Assembly (NCBI GenBank): GCA_029212965.1
Contig: JARGOV010000002.1
Coordinates: forward strand, 75,962 to 133,086
Source: Porticoccaceae bacterium
GTDB taxonomy: Bacteria > Pseudomonadota > Gammaproteobacteria > Pseudomonadales > Porticoccaceae
Reading direction: 5' to 3'
Length of the DNA: 57,125 nt
The notes under the pieces are model-generated. The model was not told the origin of the DNA and did no database searches. It was given only the letters and a program-made list of their open reading frames with translations. Below are positions 18,415-28,214 of the stretch, piece by piece. The position numbers and the translations under genes are program-made. How positions within the stretch are numbered: position 1 is the first letter of the stretch; every line of letters starts with the position of its first letter.

Positions 18415-19348
18415 AATTATTTGCCCTTACATTGTTGGAAGTAGGGGTGTTAACAAACCACGTATTCGAGCCACAAAATTTATTTTTTTCCTGGCGTTGG
18501 CAGGTGCAGTGTCACTATTGTTGAGTTTGAGTGGCTGCCAAAGCGGCGACTCTTTTGCTCGTTTGAAAGACAGCGGCCCAAGCCATGACGTCGATGTCAG
18601 TCGGCTTGAAAATGCCGTTCCCCGCGTTGACCCCATTACTATTGCGGGCAACAAAAACCCCTACACTGTTAACGGCGTTACTTATCAATTACTACCTGCT
18701 GCAAAGGGTTATCGCGAGGAGGGGGTGGCTTCATGGTACGGCAATAAATTTCATGGCCGAAAAACCTCAAATGGTGAAACCTACGATATGTACGGTATGA
18801 CCGCTGCCCATAAAACTTTACCTATCCCAGCTTATGTTCGCGTCACTAACTTATCCAATGGACGACAAATTATTGTTCGGGTCAATGATCGCGGACCCTT
18901 CCATGGGGGGCGCATTATCGATTTGTCTTATGCGGGAGCTAAAAAACTGGGTTATGCCAACTCCGGTACTGCGCGGGTCAGGGTAGAGGCTATAGACCCC
19001 GCTAACTTTCAACCCAATAGTGTGTCTCTGCCGAGTTTGAGTGCCGAGGTCAATAAGCCTGAAAAAAATCAGCCTTTAGGGACTGGCCCTAACAGCCGGT
19101 TTACCGAACCCTTCTTGCAAGTGGGTGTTTATCGTTCGGCAAATTCGGCAAGGCAGTTGCAAGATCAGCTGTCATCATTAACCAACTTTCCTGTTTCTGT
19201 GCGTCATTTCGAGGATGTGACCCCCCCAGTTTTTAAAGTCTGGATTGGCCCCATTGTCGATCAGCTAGAGTTATCAACACTGCGTGATCGGCTGATTGCA
19301 CAGGGGCGATATAAACCTTTCGTGATTAATGCTGTCCGAGACATTTAG
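18407..19348 (+). CDS. rlpA: Septal ring lipoprotein RlpA, DPBB plus SPOR
   Basis: A 313-residue outer-membrane lipoprotein; in Pseudomonas RlpA is a lytic transglycosylase acting on denuded glycan at the septum. The lipobox is LSLSGC with the Cys at residue 44, a long leader because the only in-frame start is a GTG inside mltB. The double-psi beta-barrel domain has GVASWYGNKFHGRKTSNGE and RVNDRGPFHGGRIIDLS, including the Asp/His pair expected for catalysis. A C-terminal SPOR domain (FLQVGVYRSANSARQL) binds denuded peptidoglycan. Confidence 0.94.
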   Translation: MAEIICPYIVGSRGVNKPRIRATKFIFFLALAGAVSLLLSLSGCQSGDSFARLKDSGPSHDVDVSRLENAVPRVDPITIAGNKNPYTVNGVTYQLLPAAKGYREEGVASWYGNKFHGRKTSNGETYDMYGMTAAHKTLPIPAYVRVTNLSNGRQIIVRVNDRGPFHGGRIIDLSYAGAKKLGYANSGTARVRVEAIDPANFQPNSVSLPSLSAEVNKPEKNQPLGTGPNSRFTEPFLQVGVYRSANSARQLQDQLSSLTNFPVSVRHFEDVTPPVFKVWIGPIVDQLELSTLRDRLIAQGRYKPFVINAVRDI

Positions 19349-19495
19349 TGAATTATTTAATAGCCTTGCTGCGGGGTAGTATCTTTTGACATGTTATTAT
19401 AATGCCTACTGAATAAAGACTGCGCTTGAGCAAATCCCCTTTTTAAATCCGGCTGCAAAATAGTCAAAACCAGTTTAAAAACAAGGTTTAGAATT

Positions 19496-20644
19496 ATGTT
19501 GAAAACCCTTCCTGCACTGCTTATTTTAATGTGCTTTGTGGTGACGAGCACGCTGGCTCAAACTCTAATTCCCGCTGCGCCGCAATTGGCAGCCAAATCG
19601 TGGATATTAATTGATGCCAATACCGGGCGGGTATTAGTTGAGGAAAATGCTGACTTACCTTTGCCTCCCGCTAGCTTGACTAAAATGATGAGCTCTTATG
19701 TGGTGGCGGGAGAGATGGCCAGCGGAAAGTTTAGCGACACTGATAAAGTGCCGATTAGTGTTAATGCCTGGAAAATGGGTGGTTCTAAAATGTTCGTGCG
19801 CGAAGGCACGGAGGTCGCTCTCGGCGACTTGTTGAAAGGCATCGTGATCCAGTCTGGTAACGACGCCACCGTGGCGCTTGCCGAATATTTGGCGGGCAGC
19901 GAAAGTGCTTTTGCCGATGTCATGAATCAACAAGCTGTGCTACTGGGTATGAACAATAGCAACTTCGTCAATTCTACCGGTTGGCCTGCCGAGGGGCATA
20001 TCACCACTGCTCGAGACTTATCTATATTGGCTCAGGCTATAATCAATGAACACCCCAAGCATTACGCTTTGTACTCTAAAAAATATTACGAGTATAACGG
20101 TATTAAACAACCTAATCGCAACCGGTTGCTGTGGCGAGACAAATCCGTCGATGGGATGAAAACAGGCCATACTGAGGAGGCGGGTTATTGTCTGGTGGCC
20201 TCAGCCGAACGCGATGGTATGCGTTTGATCTCGGTGGTGATGGGTACGCGCAGCGAAGAGGCACGGGCTCAGGAATCGCAAAAGTTATTGACCTACGGTT
20301 TTCGCTACTACGAAACTGCTAAAGTCTTTAGCGCCGGTGATGTGTTGCAGGCGAACAATCGTGTTTGGTTTGGCAAGTTAGATAGTGTTGATTTGGTACT
20401 GGCAGAGGATGTCTTTTTAACGTTCCCCCGCGGAGCTATAAAACAACTGACCAGCAATATTCATGTCGATACCACCCTTGAAGCGCCGTTGAATCAACAA
20501 CAAGAGTTAGGCCGTCTGGTGGTCACGTATAAAGATGAGGTGCTGGCTGATAAAAAACTGGTTGCCGACCGGTCTATTGCTGAGGCGGGTTTTTTCTCGC
20601 GTCTGTGGGACAGTCTGGTGCAGTTTGTGATGAGTCTCTTGTGA
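19496..20644 (+). CDS. dacA: D-alanyl-D-alanine carboxypeptidase (PBP5/6)
   Basis: A 382-residue periplasmic DD-carboxypeptidase that removes the terminal D-Ala of peptidoglycan stems. There is a cleavable signal peptide (MLKTLPALLILMCFV...LA-Q), active-site SLTKMM, QSGNDATVAL and MKTGHTEEAGYCL, and a C-terminal PBP5-type beta domain ending in an amphipathic membrane-anchoring helix (FFSRLWDSLVQFVMSLL). It begins 147 bases after rlpA and ends 90 before ybeD, in the conserved order. Confidence 0.96.
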   Translation: MLKTLPALLILMCFVVTSTLAQTLIPAAPQLAAKSWILIDANTGRVLVEENADLPLPPASLTKMMSSYVVAGEMASGKFSDTDKVPISVNAWKMGGSKMFVREGTEVALGDLLKGIVIQSGNDATVALAEYLAGSESAFADVMNQQAVLLGMNNSNFVNSTGWPAEGHITTARDLSILAQAIINEHPKHYALYSKKYYEYNGIKQPNRNRLLWRDKSVDGMKTGHTEEAGYCLVASAERDGMRLISVVMGTRSEEARAQESQKLLTYGFRYYETAKVFSAGDVLQANNRVWFGKLDSVDLVLAEDVFLTFPRGAIKQLTSNIHVDTTLEAPLNQQQELGRLVVTYKDEVLADKKLVADRSIAEAGFFSRLWDSLVQFVMSLL

Positions 20645-20734
20645 GGCACTTCCTTATGAGATCATCTTCTTGCGAGGTCAAGCGACGTCGAATGCTTTCC
20701 AGTGAAACTAAAACAGTAAATTTGATAGGTCGTT

Positions 20735-21004
20735 ATGACTGAGCCTGAAGTGCCGCGCATAGAGTTTCCCTGTGACTACCCGATCAAGGTCATGGGTGAG
20801 ACCTGCGAAGAGTTTCGCGAGCATGTGTTCACCGTAATGGAGCGACATGCGCCGGGTTTCGACCAGACCAAGGTGAACATTCGCGATAGCCGGAAAGGCA
20901 CCTATCAATCAGTGACAGTCACTATCACCGCCACTGGCAAGGATCAGTTAGAGGCGATTTTTATCGACTTAAAAACCAGTTCTAGAGTGCGGATGGTTTT
21001 GTAA
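20735..21004 (+). CDS. ybeD: DUF493 / YbeD family protein
   Basis: An 89-residue cytoplasmic protein with the YbeD ferredoxin-like fold: EFPCDYPIKVMG, FDQTKVNIRDSRKGTYQSVTVTITA and a C-terminal VRMVL. It always lies between dacA and lipB in gammaproteobacteria, as here. A role in regulating lipoate metabolism is often suggested but not proven. Confidence 0.93.
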   Translation: MTEPEVPRIEFPCDYPIKVMGETCEEFREHVFTVMERHAPGFDQTKVNIRDSRKGTYQSVTVTITATGKDQLEAIFIDLKTSSRVRMVL

Positions 21005-21025
21005 ATATGTCGGTAAGTGAAATTT

Positions 21026-21721
21026 ATGTCAGCTCTACCTGAAACGCCTATCGCAGTATGTCAATTGGGTTTACAGCCTTATGACCGGGTGTTTACAGCG
21101 ATGAAAGACTATACTGAATTGCGCACTGATCGATCTCCCGATCAGCTCTGGGTGGTTCAGCATCCCCCGGTATTTACACAAGGGCAGGCGGGTAAAGTAG
21201 AGCATCTACTCATGCCCGGTGATATTCCGGTGCTAAAGGTTGACCGTGGAGGGCAGGTGACCTATCACGGCCCAGGGCAGATGGTGGTTTACACCTTGAT
21301 TGATTTAAAGCGGGCGGGGCTCAATGTACGTGAACTGGTCAGTGCCATTGAGCTGAGCTTAAAAGCCTTGCTGGGGGGTTATGGCATTGCGGCCGAAACA
21401 CGAAACAACGCACCGGGGGTCTATGTTGGCGATGCCAAAATTGCCTCTTTAGGTTTACGTATACGTCGCGGGCGTAGTTATCACGGTTTGGCCTTAAATA
21501 TTGACGTTGACCTAGAGCCTTTTCAGCGTATTAATCCTTGTGGTTATCAGGGGTTGCAAATGACACGGCTGAAAGACTTACTGTCGAGCAGTGATATGCC
21601 GACGTGGCAAGCTTTAGAAAAACAATTGGTGAACGAATTGGTACAACGGTTTAGTGCTACGAGGGGCGCGCAGCTTGGCCAGGAAAAACAGGAATGGCAA
21701 TACCAGGATTGGGTGTATTAA
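21026..21721 (+). CDS. lipB: Octanoyl-[ACP]:protein N-octanoyltransferase
   Basis: A 231-residue cytoplasmic enzyme that moves octanoate from ACP to the lipoyl domains of 2-oxoacid dehydrogenases and glycine cleavage H protein. It shows [20 protein letters not shown], the catalytic Lys in [13 protein letters not shown], and the catalytic Cys in [18 protein letters not shown] at 21017 is an alternative start three codons earlier; ATG 21026 has GGTAAG upstream. LipA follows after 17 bases. Confidence 0.96.
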   Translation: MSALPETPIAVCQLGLQPYDRVFTAMKDYTELRTDRSPDQLWVVQHPPVFTQGQAGKVEHLLMPGDIPVLKVDRGGQVTYHGPGQMVVYTLIDLKRAGLNVRELVSAIELSLKALLGGYGIAAETRNNAPGVYVGDAKIASLGLRIRRGRSYHGLALNIDVDLEPFQRINPCGYQGLQMTRLKDLLSSSDMPTWQALEKQLVNELVQRFSATRGAQLGQEKQEWQYQDWVY

Positions 21722-21738
21722 CAGTTTGGGTGAAATAA

Positions 21739-22773
21739 ATGGACGGTGATTACAGTAATGATTCTAAATCCGGTCCTCTTGCCGATGCTGTGATCGTAAG
21801 CACAGGCAATGACCCGGTAAAGCGTACGCGACGGCTACTCCAGGGGGAGAAGCTGCGCAGTGCCGATAAGGTTGAACGTATTCCCGTTAAAGTGATACCT
21901 ACGGAGACCTATCTACGTAAACCACCATGGTTGAAAATTCGTCTTTCAAGTTCTCCCGATGTGGCGCGTATAAAGAAAATTTTGCGCAAAAATAAATTGT
22001 CAACTGTTTGTGAAGAAGCGGCCTGTCCCAACCTCAACGAATGCTTTAGTGGCGGCACGGCGACCTTTATGATTATGGGCGATATTTGTACCCGTCGGTG
22101 TCCTTTTTGCGATGTTGGTCACGGCAAGCCCAACCCCCTCGACATTGAAGAGCCTGCACATCTGGCCCAGGCGATTGCTGAAATGCAGCTCAAGTACGTG
22201 GTCATCACCTCGGTTGATAGAGACGATTTACGCGATGGTGGTGCCGGACATTTTGCTGACTGCATACGCGAAGCGCGCGTACTTAACCCTGCGTTGGAAA
22301 TAGAAGTGTTGGTGCCGGATTTTCGTGGTCGTATGGAACCGGCGCTTGATATTCTTAGCGCCACACCGCCGAATGTGTTTAATCACAATATTGAAACTGT
22401 TGCTCGCCTTTATCGTCAAGCCCGCCCTGGGGCCAATTACGCTTGGTCCCTAAAATTACTGCAGCAATATAAAGCGCGGAATTCTCGAGTGCCGACTAAA
22501 TCTGGCTTGATGGTGGGTTTGGGTGAAACGAAAGAAGAGCTGTTGGCCACCCTTGACGATTTGCGCGCACACGATGTTGATATGTTGACGGTGGGACAAT
22601 ATTTACAGCCATCAAAAAATCACCTGCCAGTGGAGCGTTTTGTACACCCCGATGAATTTCAGGAGTATAGAGAATACGCTGAATCCATCGGTTTTATACA
22701 CATTGCCTCAGGCCCATTGGTGCGTTCTTCGTATCATGCGGATAAACAGGCACACGGAGAGGAGGTTAGTTAA
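21739..22773 (+). CDS. lipA: Lipoyl synthase
   Basis: A 344-residue radical-SAM enzyme that inserts two sulfurs into protein-bound octanoyl groups. The auxiliary cluster ligands are in [12 protein letters not shown] and the SAM cluster ligands in CTRRCPFC; the C-terminal RSSYHADKQ supplies the conserved Ser. An N-terminal extension of about 60 residues precedes the core and is commonly variable. The stop overlaps the next start as TAATG. Confidence 0.97.
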   Translation: MDGDYSNDSKSGPLADAVIVSTGNDPVKRTRRLLQGEKLRSADKVERIPVKVIPTETYLRKPPWLKIRLSSSPDVARIKKILRKNKLSTVCEEAACPNLNECFSGGTATFMIMGDICTRRCPFCDVGHGKPNPLDIEEPAHLAQAIAEMQLKYVVITSVDRDDLRDGGAGHFADCIREARVLNPALEIEVLVPDFRGRMEPALDILSATPPNVFNHNIETVARLYRQARPGANYAWSLKLLQQYKARNSRVPTKSGLMVGLGETKEELLATLDDLRAHDVDMLTVGQYLQPSKNHLPVERFVHPDEFQEYREYAESIGFIHIASGPLVRSSYHADKQAHGEEVS

Positions 22774-23069
22774 TGAATAAGTCAAAGGAAACCGAAATAG
22801 AAGCCGCCGTCTTTCGTCGTTTGTTAAAACATTTGGACGAACATAAGGAAGTGCAAAATATTGAGTTAATGAACCTGGCAGATTTTTGTCGCAACTGTTT
22901 GTCAAAATGGTATGTTGCTGAGGCTGAGACTCGAGGTGAAAATGTTGATTATGAGGTGGCTCGTACTCATGTATATGGTATGCCTTATGGCGAGTGGAAG
23001 GACAAATACCAAGTTGCTGCAACGCCTGAACAGTTAGAAAAATTTAATGCCCGGCAGGGAAAGAACTAA
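22773..23069 (+). CDS. DUF1244 family protein
   Basis: A 98-residue protein with LLKHLDEHKEVQNIELMNLADFCRNCLSKWY and MPYGEWKDKYQ, a DUF1244 signature. The two Cys in DFCRNCL are conserved in the family and could bind metal. Function is unknown. It is translationally coupled to lipA (TAATG), an arrangement that may reflect shared expression only. Confidence 0.88.
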   Translation: MNKSKETEIEAAVFRRLLKHLDEHKEVQNIELMNLADFCRNCLSKWYVAEAETRGENVDYEVARTHVYGMPYGEWKDKYQVAATPEQLEKFNARQGKN

Positions 23070-23122
23070 GTATTTAAACCAAACCTGTTTTAAATACTCA
23101 TAATTAAAATAGAGTCTTTATT

Positions 23123-23782
23123 TTGGCTATATGGCAGTCCTTAAATTTTGAAAAAGTACCAGGGAAAGTTTTTAAGAGGCAGCATTTATTTTTATTAGTA
23201 AGTTTAGTTTTACTGATGAACGGTTGCGCTTCGCCGCCAACTCGGCCTGATAATATTTGCGATATATTTACTGAAAAACGCAGCTGGTATAAGGCTGCCC
23301 GCTCATCTAGTAAACGCTGGGGTGGTCCTGTTACGGTACCTATGGCTATTATTCATCAAGAGTCGGGATATCGGCACGATGCAAAACCACCCATGCGCTA
23401 TTTTCTATGGATTATTCCCTACGGCAGGGCTAGTTCGGCCTATGGCTATGCGCAAGTTAAAACGCCGACCTGGTTAGAATATAAAAATGATGCCGGGTCA
23501 ATGTTCAGCGATAGAGACGACTTTGAGGATGCCATAGACTTTGTCTTTTGGTATATGGATAAAAGTCAGCGGCGAAATGGTGTTTCTAAGTGGGATGCCT
23601 ACAATCAATATCTGAATTATCATGAAGGGCACGGTGGTTATGCGCGGGGTTCTTATAAAAATAAAACCTGGTTGCAACGTGTTGCCCGGAGAGTAGAGCA
23701 TCGTTCCAAAATCTATAGCGCCCAGTACAGCTCCTGCAAAAAACAGCTTGAAGCTGGCTGGTTGCACCGTTTACTTTTCTGA
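23123..23782 (+). CDS. SLT-domain transglycosylase-like lipoprotein
   Basis: A 219-residue putative lipoprotein: a hydrophobic leader ending LLMNGC (Cys 35) followed by SPPTRP. It then shows a lysozyme-like region with IIHQESGYRH, where Glu is the likely catalytic residue, and SSAYGYAQVKTPTW, resembling the GxxGxxQ segment of SLT enzymes. The C-terminal part has YLNYHEGHGGYARGSYKNKTWLQRVARRVE. The only usable start is TTG 23123 with AGAG upstream. Probably anchored in the outer membrane and acting on peptidoglycan. Confidence 0.8.
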   Translation: MAIWQSLNFEKVPGKVFKRQHLFLLVSLVLLMNGCASPPTRPDNICDIFTEKRSWYKAARSSSKRWGGPVTVPMAIIHQESGYRHDAKPPMRYFLWIIPYGRASSAYGYAQVKTPTWLEYKNDAGSMFSDRDDFEDAIDFVFWYMDKSQRRNGVSKWDAYNQYLNYHEGHGGYARGSYKNKTWLQRVARRVEHRSKIYSAQYSSCKKQLEAGWLHRLLF

Positions 23783-24181
23783 TACTTGTGTTGAATGGGA
23801 GCAATCAAGGGCTGATTAGATGAGTTAAATACTGATGATTTTTGTCGTGGTTGAGTCTTTTCGGTAGCTCGGTGCGAATTCAAGAAAAGGCATACTATCA
23901 ATACTAATAAAGAAGATATCAAAGCTGGCTGTTTTAGTATCTAGCTCATTACCATATTCAAAAAACCATCGAGCTACTGACTGCACTCCCGCTAATAGGA
24001 TAGTGATTAATGGAAATTATCTGACAGTAGATTCAATGGTAAAGTACAGTAGCGTATGTGAAAAATTGCCAAATTACGAAGAGGATTTACGAAGTGAGAA
24101 GACAGGTCTACGCTCGAAAGCTTAAGTGAGAATTTTTATTGACATGGTTTTTGTCAAACAGCTTAAAGCTCAGGGTGCAAT
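23783..24181. other. Intergenic stretch; one start-less open frame, otherwise nothing recognised
   Basis: This 399-base A/T-rich gap separates the SLT lipoprotein from the leftward NYN gene. A rightward frame stays open for 86 codons (23868-24125) but has no early ATG, GTG or TTG with a ribosome binding site and matches nothing I know. A small TTGACA...TGTCAA inverted repeat lies near 24139-24156. Confidence 0.5.
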
Positions 24182-24655
24182 CTACAGTAAAAAATCTTCA
24201 TTGATAACATTGTATGTACTCGCCGCATCTATCAATGAGCGGGCTGTTAGTCCTGGGACGCCGTAAACTTCTGTTCTAACAGCGTATTTGCTGTTAATAT
24301 TTTTAAGTAGTAGATCGAAATCACCATCGCCCGACAACAAAATAACAGTGTTGACACTCTTTGCAGTTTCCATCATATCGATGGTAATGCCGACATCCCA
24401 GTCGCCCTTAGCAGAACCATCGCTACGCTGGATATAGGGCTTGAGTTTTAAATTGAAGCCGATGTGCTTGAGTGCGTCATGAAATTTTATTTGTTGATCA
24501 TCCTCGCGTTGGGTGGCATAGGCATTGGCGCAGATAATGTCGCCTTGAAAATCGATGTGTTGCCACAGCTTTCTGTAATTAAACTGGCGGCCATAGATGT
24601 CTCGTGTGGTGTAATAAATGTTTTGCACGTCGACAAAAATTGCAATTTTATTCAT
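24182..24655 (-). CDS. NYN/LabA-like (DUF88) nuclease-fold protein
   Basis: A 157-residue cytoplasmic protein of the NYN domain family, related to PIN-type RNases. The acidic residues expected at a metal-dependent active site are visible in IFVDVQNIYY, GDWDVGITIDMMET and LLSGDGDFDLLL. The SGDGDF motif is the strongest family signature. No other domain is present. Substrate RNA is unknown. It is separated from the parvulin gene upstream by a strong terminator, so it is transcribed on its own. Confidence 0.88.
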   Translation of the reverse strand: MNKIAIFVDVQNIYYTTRDIYGRQFNYRKLWQHIDFQGDIICANAYATQREDDQQIKFHDALKHIGFNLKLKPYIQRSDGSAKGDWDVGITIDMMETAKSVNTVILLSGDGDFDLLLKNINSKYAVRTEVYGVPGLTARSLIDAASTYNVINEDFLL

Positions 24656-24731
24656 AATGAAAGATGCTGCTGGCTGGGTTAAATGGCTGTGATGTCAGCT
24701 GCTTGAGCCTGGTTTATCTGCGGGTAATAAC

Positions 24732-24768
24732 AAAAAGGCCTGCTTGCATTGGCATAGCAGACCTTTTT
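24732..24768 (-). terminator. Intrinsic terminator after the parvulin gene
   Basis: Stem GGCCTGCT/AGCAGACC has one mismatch and an 11-base loop, and is flanked by AAAAA and TTTTT. On the minus strand the poly-T follows the hairpin about 22 bases beyond the parvulin stop. It could work in both directions. Confidence 0.8.
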
Positions 24769-24790
24769 GTTTCTATAATTGGAGCGTATT

Positions 24791-25072
24791 TTATTCGCTT
24801 CGAGCGGTAACTTCCAAAAGGTGATAACCAAACTGAGTCTTCACTGGGCCTTGCACAGTGTTGACGTCGGCGCTGAAGACTACTTGATCAAACTCAGGAA
24901 CCATCATGCCGGGGCTAAACTCACCAAGATCGCCGCCTTTGCTACCAGAGGGACATGAAGAGTGTTGCTTGGCGAGTTCGGTAAAGTCGGCGCCGCCTTC
25001 GATGTCGGTTTTAAGTTGTTGGCATTGCTCTTCGCTACTGACCAAAATGTGCCTTGCGCTTGCTGAAGCCAT
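24791..25072 (-). CDS. ppiC: Small parvulin-type peptidyl-prolyl isomerase
   Basis: A 93-residue single-domain parvulin with no signal peptide, hence cytoplasmic; it catalyses proline cis/trans isomerisation. It shows ARHILVSS, FTELAKQHSSCPSGSKGGDLGEFSPGMMVPEFDQVVF and TQFGYHLLEV, the complete parvulin pattern. Length equals E. coli PpiC (93). It lies 24 bases after the Sel1 gene in the same direction and ends at a clear terminator. Confidence 0.94.
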   Translation of the reverse strand: MASASARHILVSSEEQCQQLKTDIEGGADFTELAKQHSSCPSGSKGGDLGEFSPGMMVPEFDQVVFSADVNTVQGPVKTQFGYHLLEVTARSE

Positions 25073-25096
25073 GATTGTTTCTCCTAGGTAGATTGT

Positions 25097-25792
25097 TTAC
25101 TGAAGTTCAGGTGAGGGTAATTGTATCAGCCCTGGGCGAGCGTCTTGCCAAGCTTTAGCGAGACGCTTACCTTCACTCACTTGCATGGGCGTCATTTCTT
25201 CGGCAATGGAATCGCGATTGTGTATAGCATGGGGGTGACCGTCACCGGCGATCTGCCACCACATATAAGCTTGTGTAGGATCTTTATCAACACCGAGCCC
25301 TTTATCATACATGAGGCCAATCGAAAACTGAGCTGCTGCTTCACCTTGCTCTGCAGCTTTGAGATAAAGCTCCATAGCGCGAGAGTAATCTTCTTCAACG
25401 GTCTGTCCGTATTCGTACATAATGCCCAGATTGTATTGCGCAGAGGAATAACCCATGTCGGCTGACTTTCGGTACCATTTGTTGGCTTCTACATAGTCCT
25501 TCTCCAACCCCAAACCTTTGTCATGCAGAACTCCTATATTATAGGTAGCTACAGCGTGACCTTGGGCTGAGGCTTGCTGGAACCAATGTAGTGCCTGCTG
25601 GTAGTTTTGCTCCACACCCTCACCAGCTAAGTAGAGACTACCGAGATGTTTTTGGGCATCGGCCTCACCTTTTTCAGCGGCAAGATTACAAGCCTTGAAA
25701 TTGTGCTCGGCGCTTAAGGTTTCATCAAAGCATGAAGCCCAAAGAGCAGGAGAGAGGGAAAGTACAGTGAGTAGGGTAAATAGTAATTTCAT
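25097..25792 (-). CDS. Exported Sel1-repeat protein
   Basis: A 231-residue protein with a signal peptide (MKLLFTLLTVLSLSPALWA) and about four to five Sel1/TPR-like repeats, each carrying the A..G...AQ..LG..Y..G pattern (for example AQYNLGIMYEYGQTV and AAQFSIGLMYDKGLGV). Such solenoids mediate protein-protein contacts in the periplasm. Partner is unknown. It is divergent from ppk1. Confidence 0.88.
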   Translation of the reverse strand: MKLLFTLLTVLSLSPALWASCFDETLSAEHNFKACNLAAEKGEADAQKHLGSLYLAGEGVEQNYQQALHWFQQASAQGHAVATYNIGVLHDKGLGLEKDYVEANKWYRKSADMGYSSAQYNLGIMYEYGQTVEEDYSRAMELYLKAAEQGEAAAQFSIGLMYDKGLGVDKDPTQAYMWWQIAGDGHPHAIHNRDSIAEEMTPMQVSEGKRLAKAWQDARPGLIQLPSPELQ

Positions 25793-26057
25793 TTTGATTC
25801 TTTAGTAGTGAGTGACACACGGGCATTATAAGAGATCTGCGTAAATATTGAACCTTCCCTCAGTGCTACTTAGGTTTGGTTATTGCGTTCGAGTTGTCTC
25901 AGACCAGCTTGCTAAGCTTAGGTTCCGTAGCTGATGGATGGTCTCACCTGCGTCACTGATATGACTCATACACTAGCTTACGTAGCGTTTTCTACCGTCA
26001 TGGCATTGTCATCTGGCTAGGCTAGTCTTTTGGGCTAGAATGCTAGAGGTGAAATGA

Positions 26058-28130
26058 ATGAGTGCTATTGAGGACCGTGGCGTTAATTGGCGCTATACCC
26101 CCAAAGAGCTAAGTTGGCTCTTGTTCAACGAAAGAGTATTACAGGAAGCAGCCGATGAATCGGTGCCTATTATCCAGCGAGTGCGCTATCTAGGCATTTT
26201 CTCAAGTAACCTAGATGAGTTTTTTAGAGTTAGGGTGGCTGAGGTTAAACGTCAGGTGGATTTTTCCAGTGGCAGAAGAAAAATAGAGTCTAAAGAATTG
26301 CTGGATAGAGTAATGTTTAGAGTTCGCAAGTTGAATAATGTTTATGATAAGACTTATCAGGCGATCTTAAAAGAACTTAGGAAACGTAAGATATTTCTGA
26401 TTAATGAAATGCAGCTTACTGAACAACAATCTGATTTCGTAAAAAATTACTTTTCAAGTAAAGTGTTGTCAGAACTATCGCCTATTATGGTGAGTAACAC
26501 AAATCCATTTCCTTTTCTAAAGGAAGGCTCAATTTATTTTGCGGTGAAAATATCGAATAAAAAGCAAATCAATTATTCTGTGCTCGAAATACCGAGTAAT
26601 CGTCTTGATCGTTTTATCCCACTGCCGAGTCGCTCAAAGGGTCGTGAGCGAGTTTTTATCACTCTTGATAATATTATTCGTCATTGTTTATCGGAGGTGT
26701 TTATGGGGGCTTTGCCGATAGAAGAAATAGAAGCTTATACAATAAAAATAACTCGTGATGCAGAGCTTGAGTTGGGCGATGGCATTTCTGAAAGTCTGGT
26801 AGAAAAAATGTCAGCTAGTTTAAAGAAGCGATCTAAGGGCGCCCCAGTACGTTTTGTTTACGATAAAAAAATAACAGATGATTTGTTGCTATTTTTAACA
26901 AAGAAAATGAATTTAAGAAAAAAGGACAGTCTAATTCCTGGTGGGCGATACCATAATTCGAAGGATTTTATGAGTTTCCCAAATCCGGGTGCGCCCTATC
27001 TTGAATTAAAGCATCAAGCGCCTATTGCTTATCTTGCGCTCGATAAAAGCAAAAATATTTTTGAGTGTGTTAAAAAGGAAGATTGCCTACTATATTATCC
27101 CTATAATTCCTTTTCATATATTATTAAATGGTTGAGGGCGGCGGCAATAGACCCGTCGGTAAGTGCTATAAAAATCAATCTGTACCGGCTCGCCTCTTCT
27201 TCAACAGTTGTAGATTCTCTAATCAGTGCTGTGGAGAATGGCAAAAAAGTAACAGCGGTTGTCGAGCTCCAGGCCCGCTTTGACGAAGAGGCGAATATTA
27301 CCTGGGCTGAGAGAATGATTGAGGCGGGTGTGCACGTTGTATTTGGTGTGTCGGGTCTTAAAGTTCATTCTAAAATGATTTTGTTTAAGCGTGTCGAAGG
27401 CGAAGTTACACGTTTATACAGTCATATAGGTACGGGTAACTTTAATGAAAAAACGGCAAAGTTGTACACGGACTTTAGTTTGTTGACTTCTAACCAGGCG
27501 ATTGGAAGGGATGTCGATAAAGTTTTTGAGTTTATACAATTCACTCATCGACGGCATGATTTCAAACACTTGTTGGTTTCTCCCTTTAGCAACCGAAGTG
27601 GTCTTTTATCGCTGATTAAAAATGAAAAGGACTGTGCGATAAAAGGTAAAACTTCGGGTATTTTTATCAAGTGCAATAATCTGGTTGATAAAGAAATCAT
27701 TGATGCACTTTATGAGGCGGGTGCGGCTGGCGTTAAAGTCAAGTTAATTGTTCGTGGTATGTGTTCTCTGATACCTGGTGTTGAAGGTATGAGTGAAAAT
27801 ATTAAAGCCATTAGTATCGTTGATCGCTATCTGGAGCATCCGCGAATCTTCGTCTTTGAAAACTCAGGAAAACCGCTCTACTATCTTTCTTCAGCTGATC
27901 TTATGACAAGAAATCTTGACCACCGGATTGAGGTTAGCTGCCCCGTTTATGACAGAAAATGTCAGAAAAAAATTCAATTGATACTCGACACACAATGGAG
28001 TGATTGTGTGAAGGCTCGCGTGATTGATGAGCGACAAAAAAATATGATTAGTCCGAGGGGCAACCGAAAAAAAATACGCTCGCAACAGCACATTCATAAG
28101 TTACTTCGTCGAGAAGTGGAGGGTTTTTAG
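26058..28130 (+). CDS. ppk1: Polyphosphate kinase 1
   Basis: A 690-residue enzyme that makes inorganic polyphosphate from ATP. The N-terminal domain begins ELSWLLFNERVLQEA and contains YLGIFSSNLDEFFRVRV. The catalytic half has two phospholipase-D-like regions with ALDKSK, ARFDEEANITWAERM, the phosphorylated-His segment GLKVHSKMILF, and SHIGTGNFNEKTAKLYTDFSL. The C-terminal region has SSADLMTRNLDHRIEVSCPV. Length matches the family (about 690). It is more A/T-rich and lysine-rich than its neighbours. The ppx gene follows 84 bases later. Confidence 0.95.
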   Translation: MSAIEDRGVNWRYTPKELSWLLFNERVLQEAADESVPIIQRVRYLGIFSSNLDEFFRVRVAEVKRQVDFSSGRRKIESKELLDRVMFRVRKLNNVYDKTYQAILKELRKRKIFLINEMQLTEQQSDFVKNYFSSKVLSELSPIMVSNTNPFPFLKEGSIYFAVKISNKKQINYSVLEIPSNRLDRFIPLPSRSKGRERVFITLDNIIRHCLSEVFMGALPIEEIEAYTIKITRDAELELGDGISESLVEKMSASLKKRSKGAPVRFVYDKKITDDLLLFLTKKMNLRKKDSLIPGGRYHNSKDFMSFPNPGAPYLELKHQAPIAYLALDKSKNIFECVKKEDCLLYYPYNSFSYIIKWLRAAAIDPSVSAIKINLYRLASSSTVVDSLISAVENGKKVTAVVELQARFDEEANITWAERMIEAGVHVVFGVSGLKVHSKMILFKRVEGEVTRLYSHIGTGNFNEKTAKLYTDFSLLTSNQAIGRDVDKVFEFIQFTHRRHDFKHLLVSPFSNRSGLLSLIKNEKDCAIKGKTSGIFIKCNNLVDKEIIDALYEAGAAGVKVKLIVRGMCSLIPGVEGMSENIKAISIVDRYLEHPRIFVFENSGKPLYYLSSADLMTRNLDHRIEVSCPVYDRKCQKKIQLILDTQWSDCVKARVIDERQKNMISPRGNRKKIRSQQHIHKLLRREVEGF

Positions 28131-28214
28131 TTTGCTTGGGTGCGCCTTTGATTCTCTAGGGCGGTGACTTTCAAAAGTCAGGTCAGACTGTTATTAAGGT
28201 GAAATAGGACTATA

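Noticed and set aside
19386-19403. TTGACA and TATAAT before dacA
   Set aside because: The two hexamers are only 6 bases apart, far from the 16-18 needed for a sigma-70 promoter.
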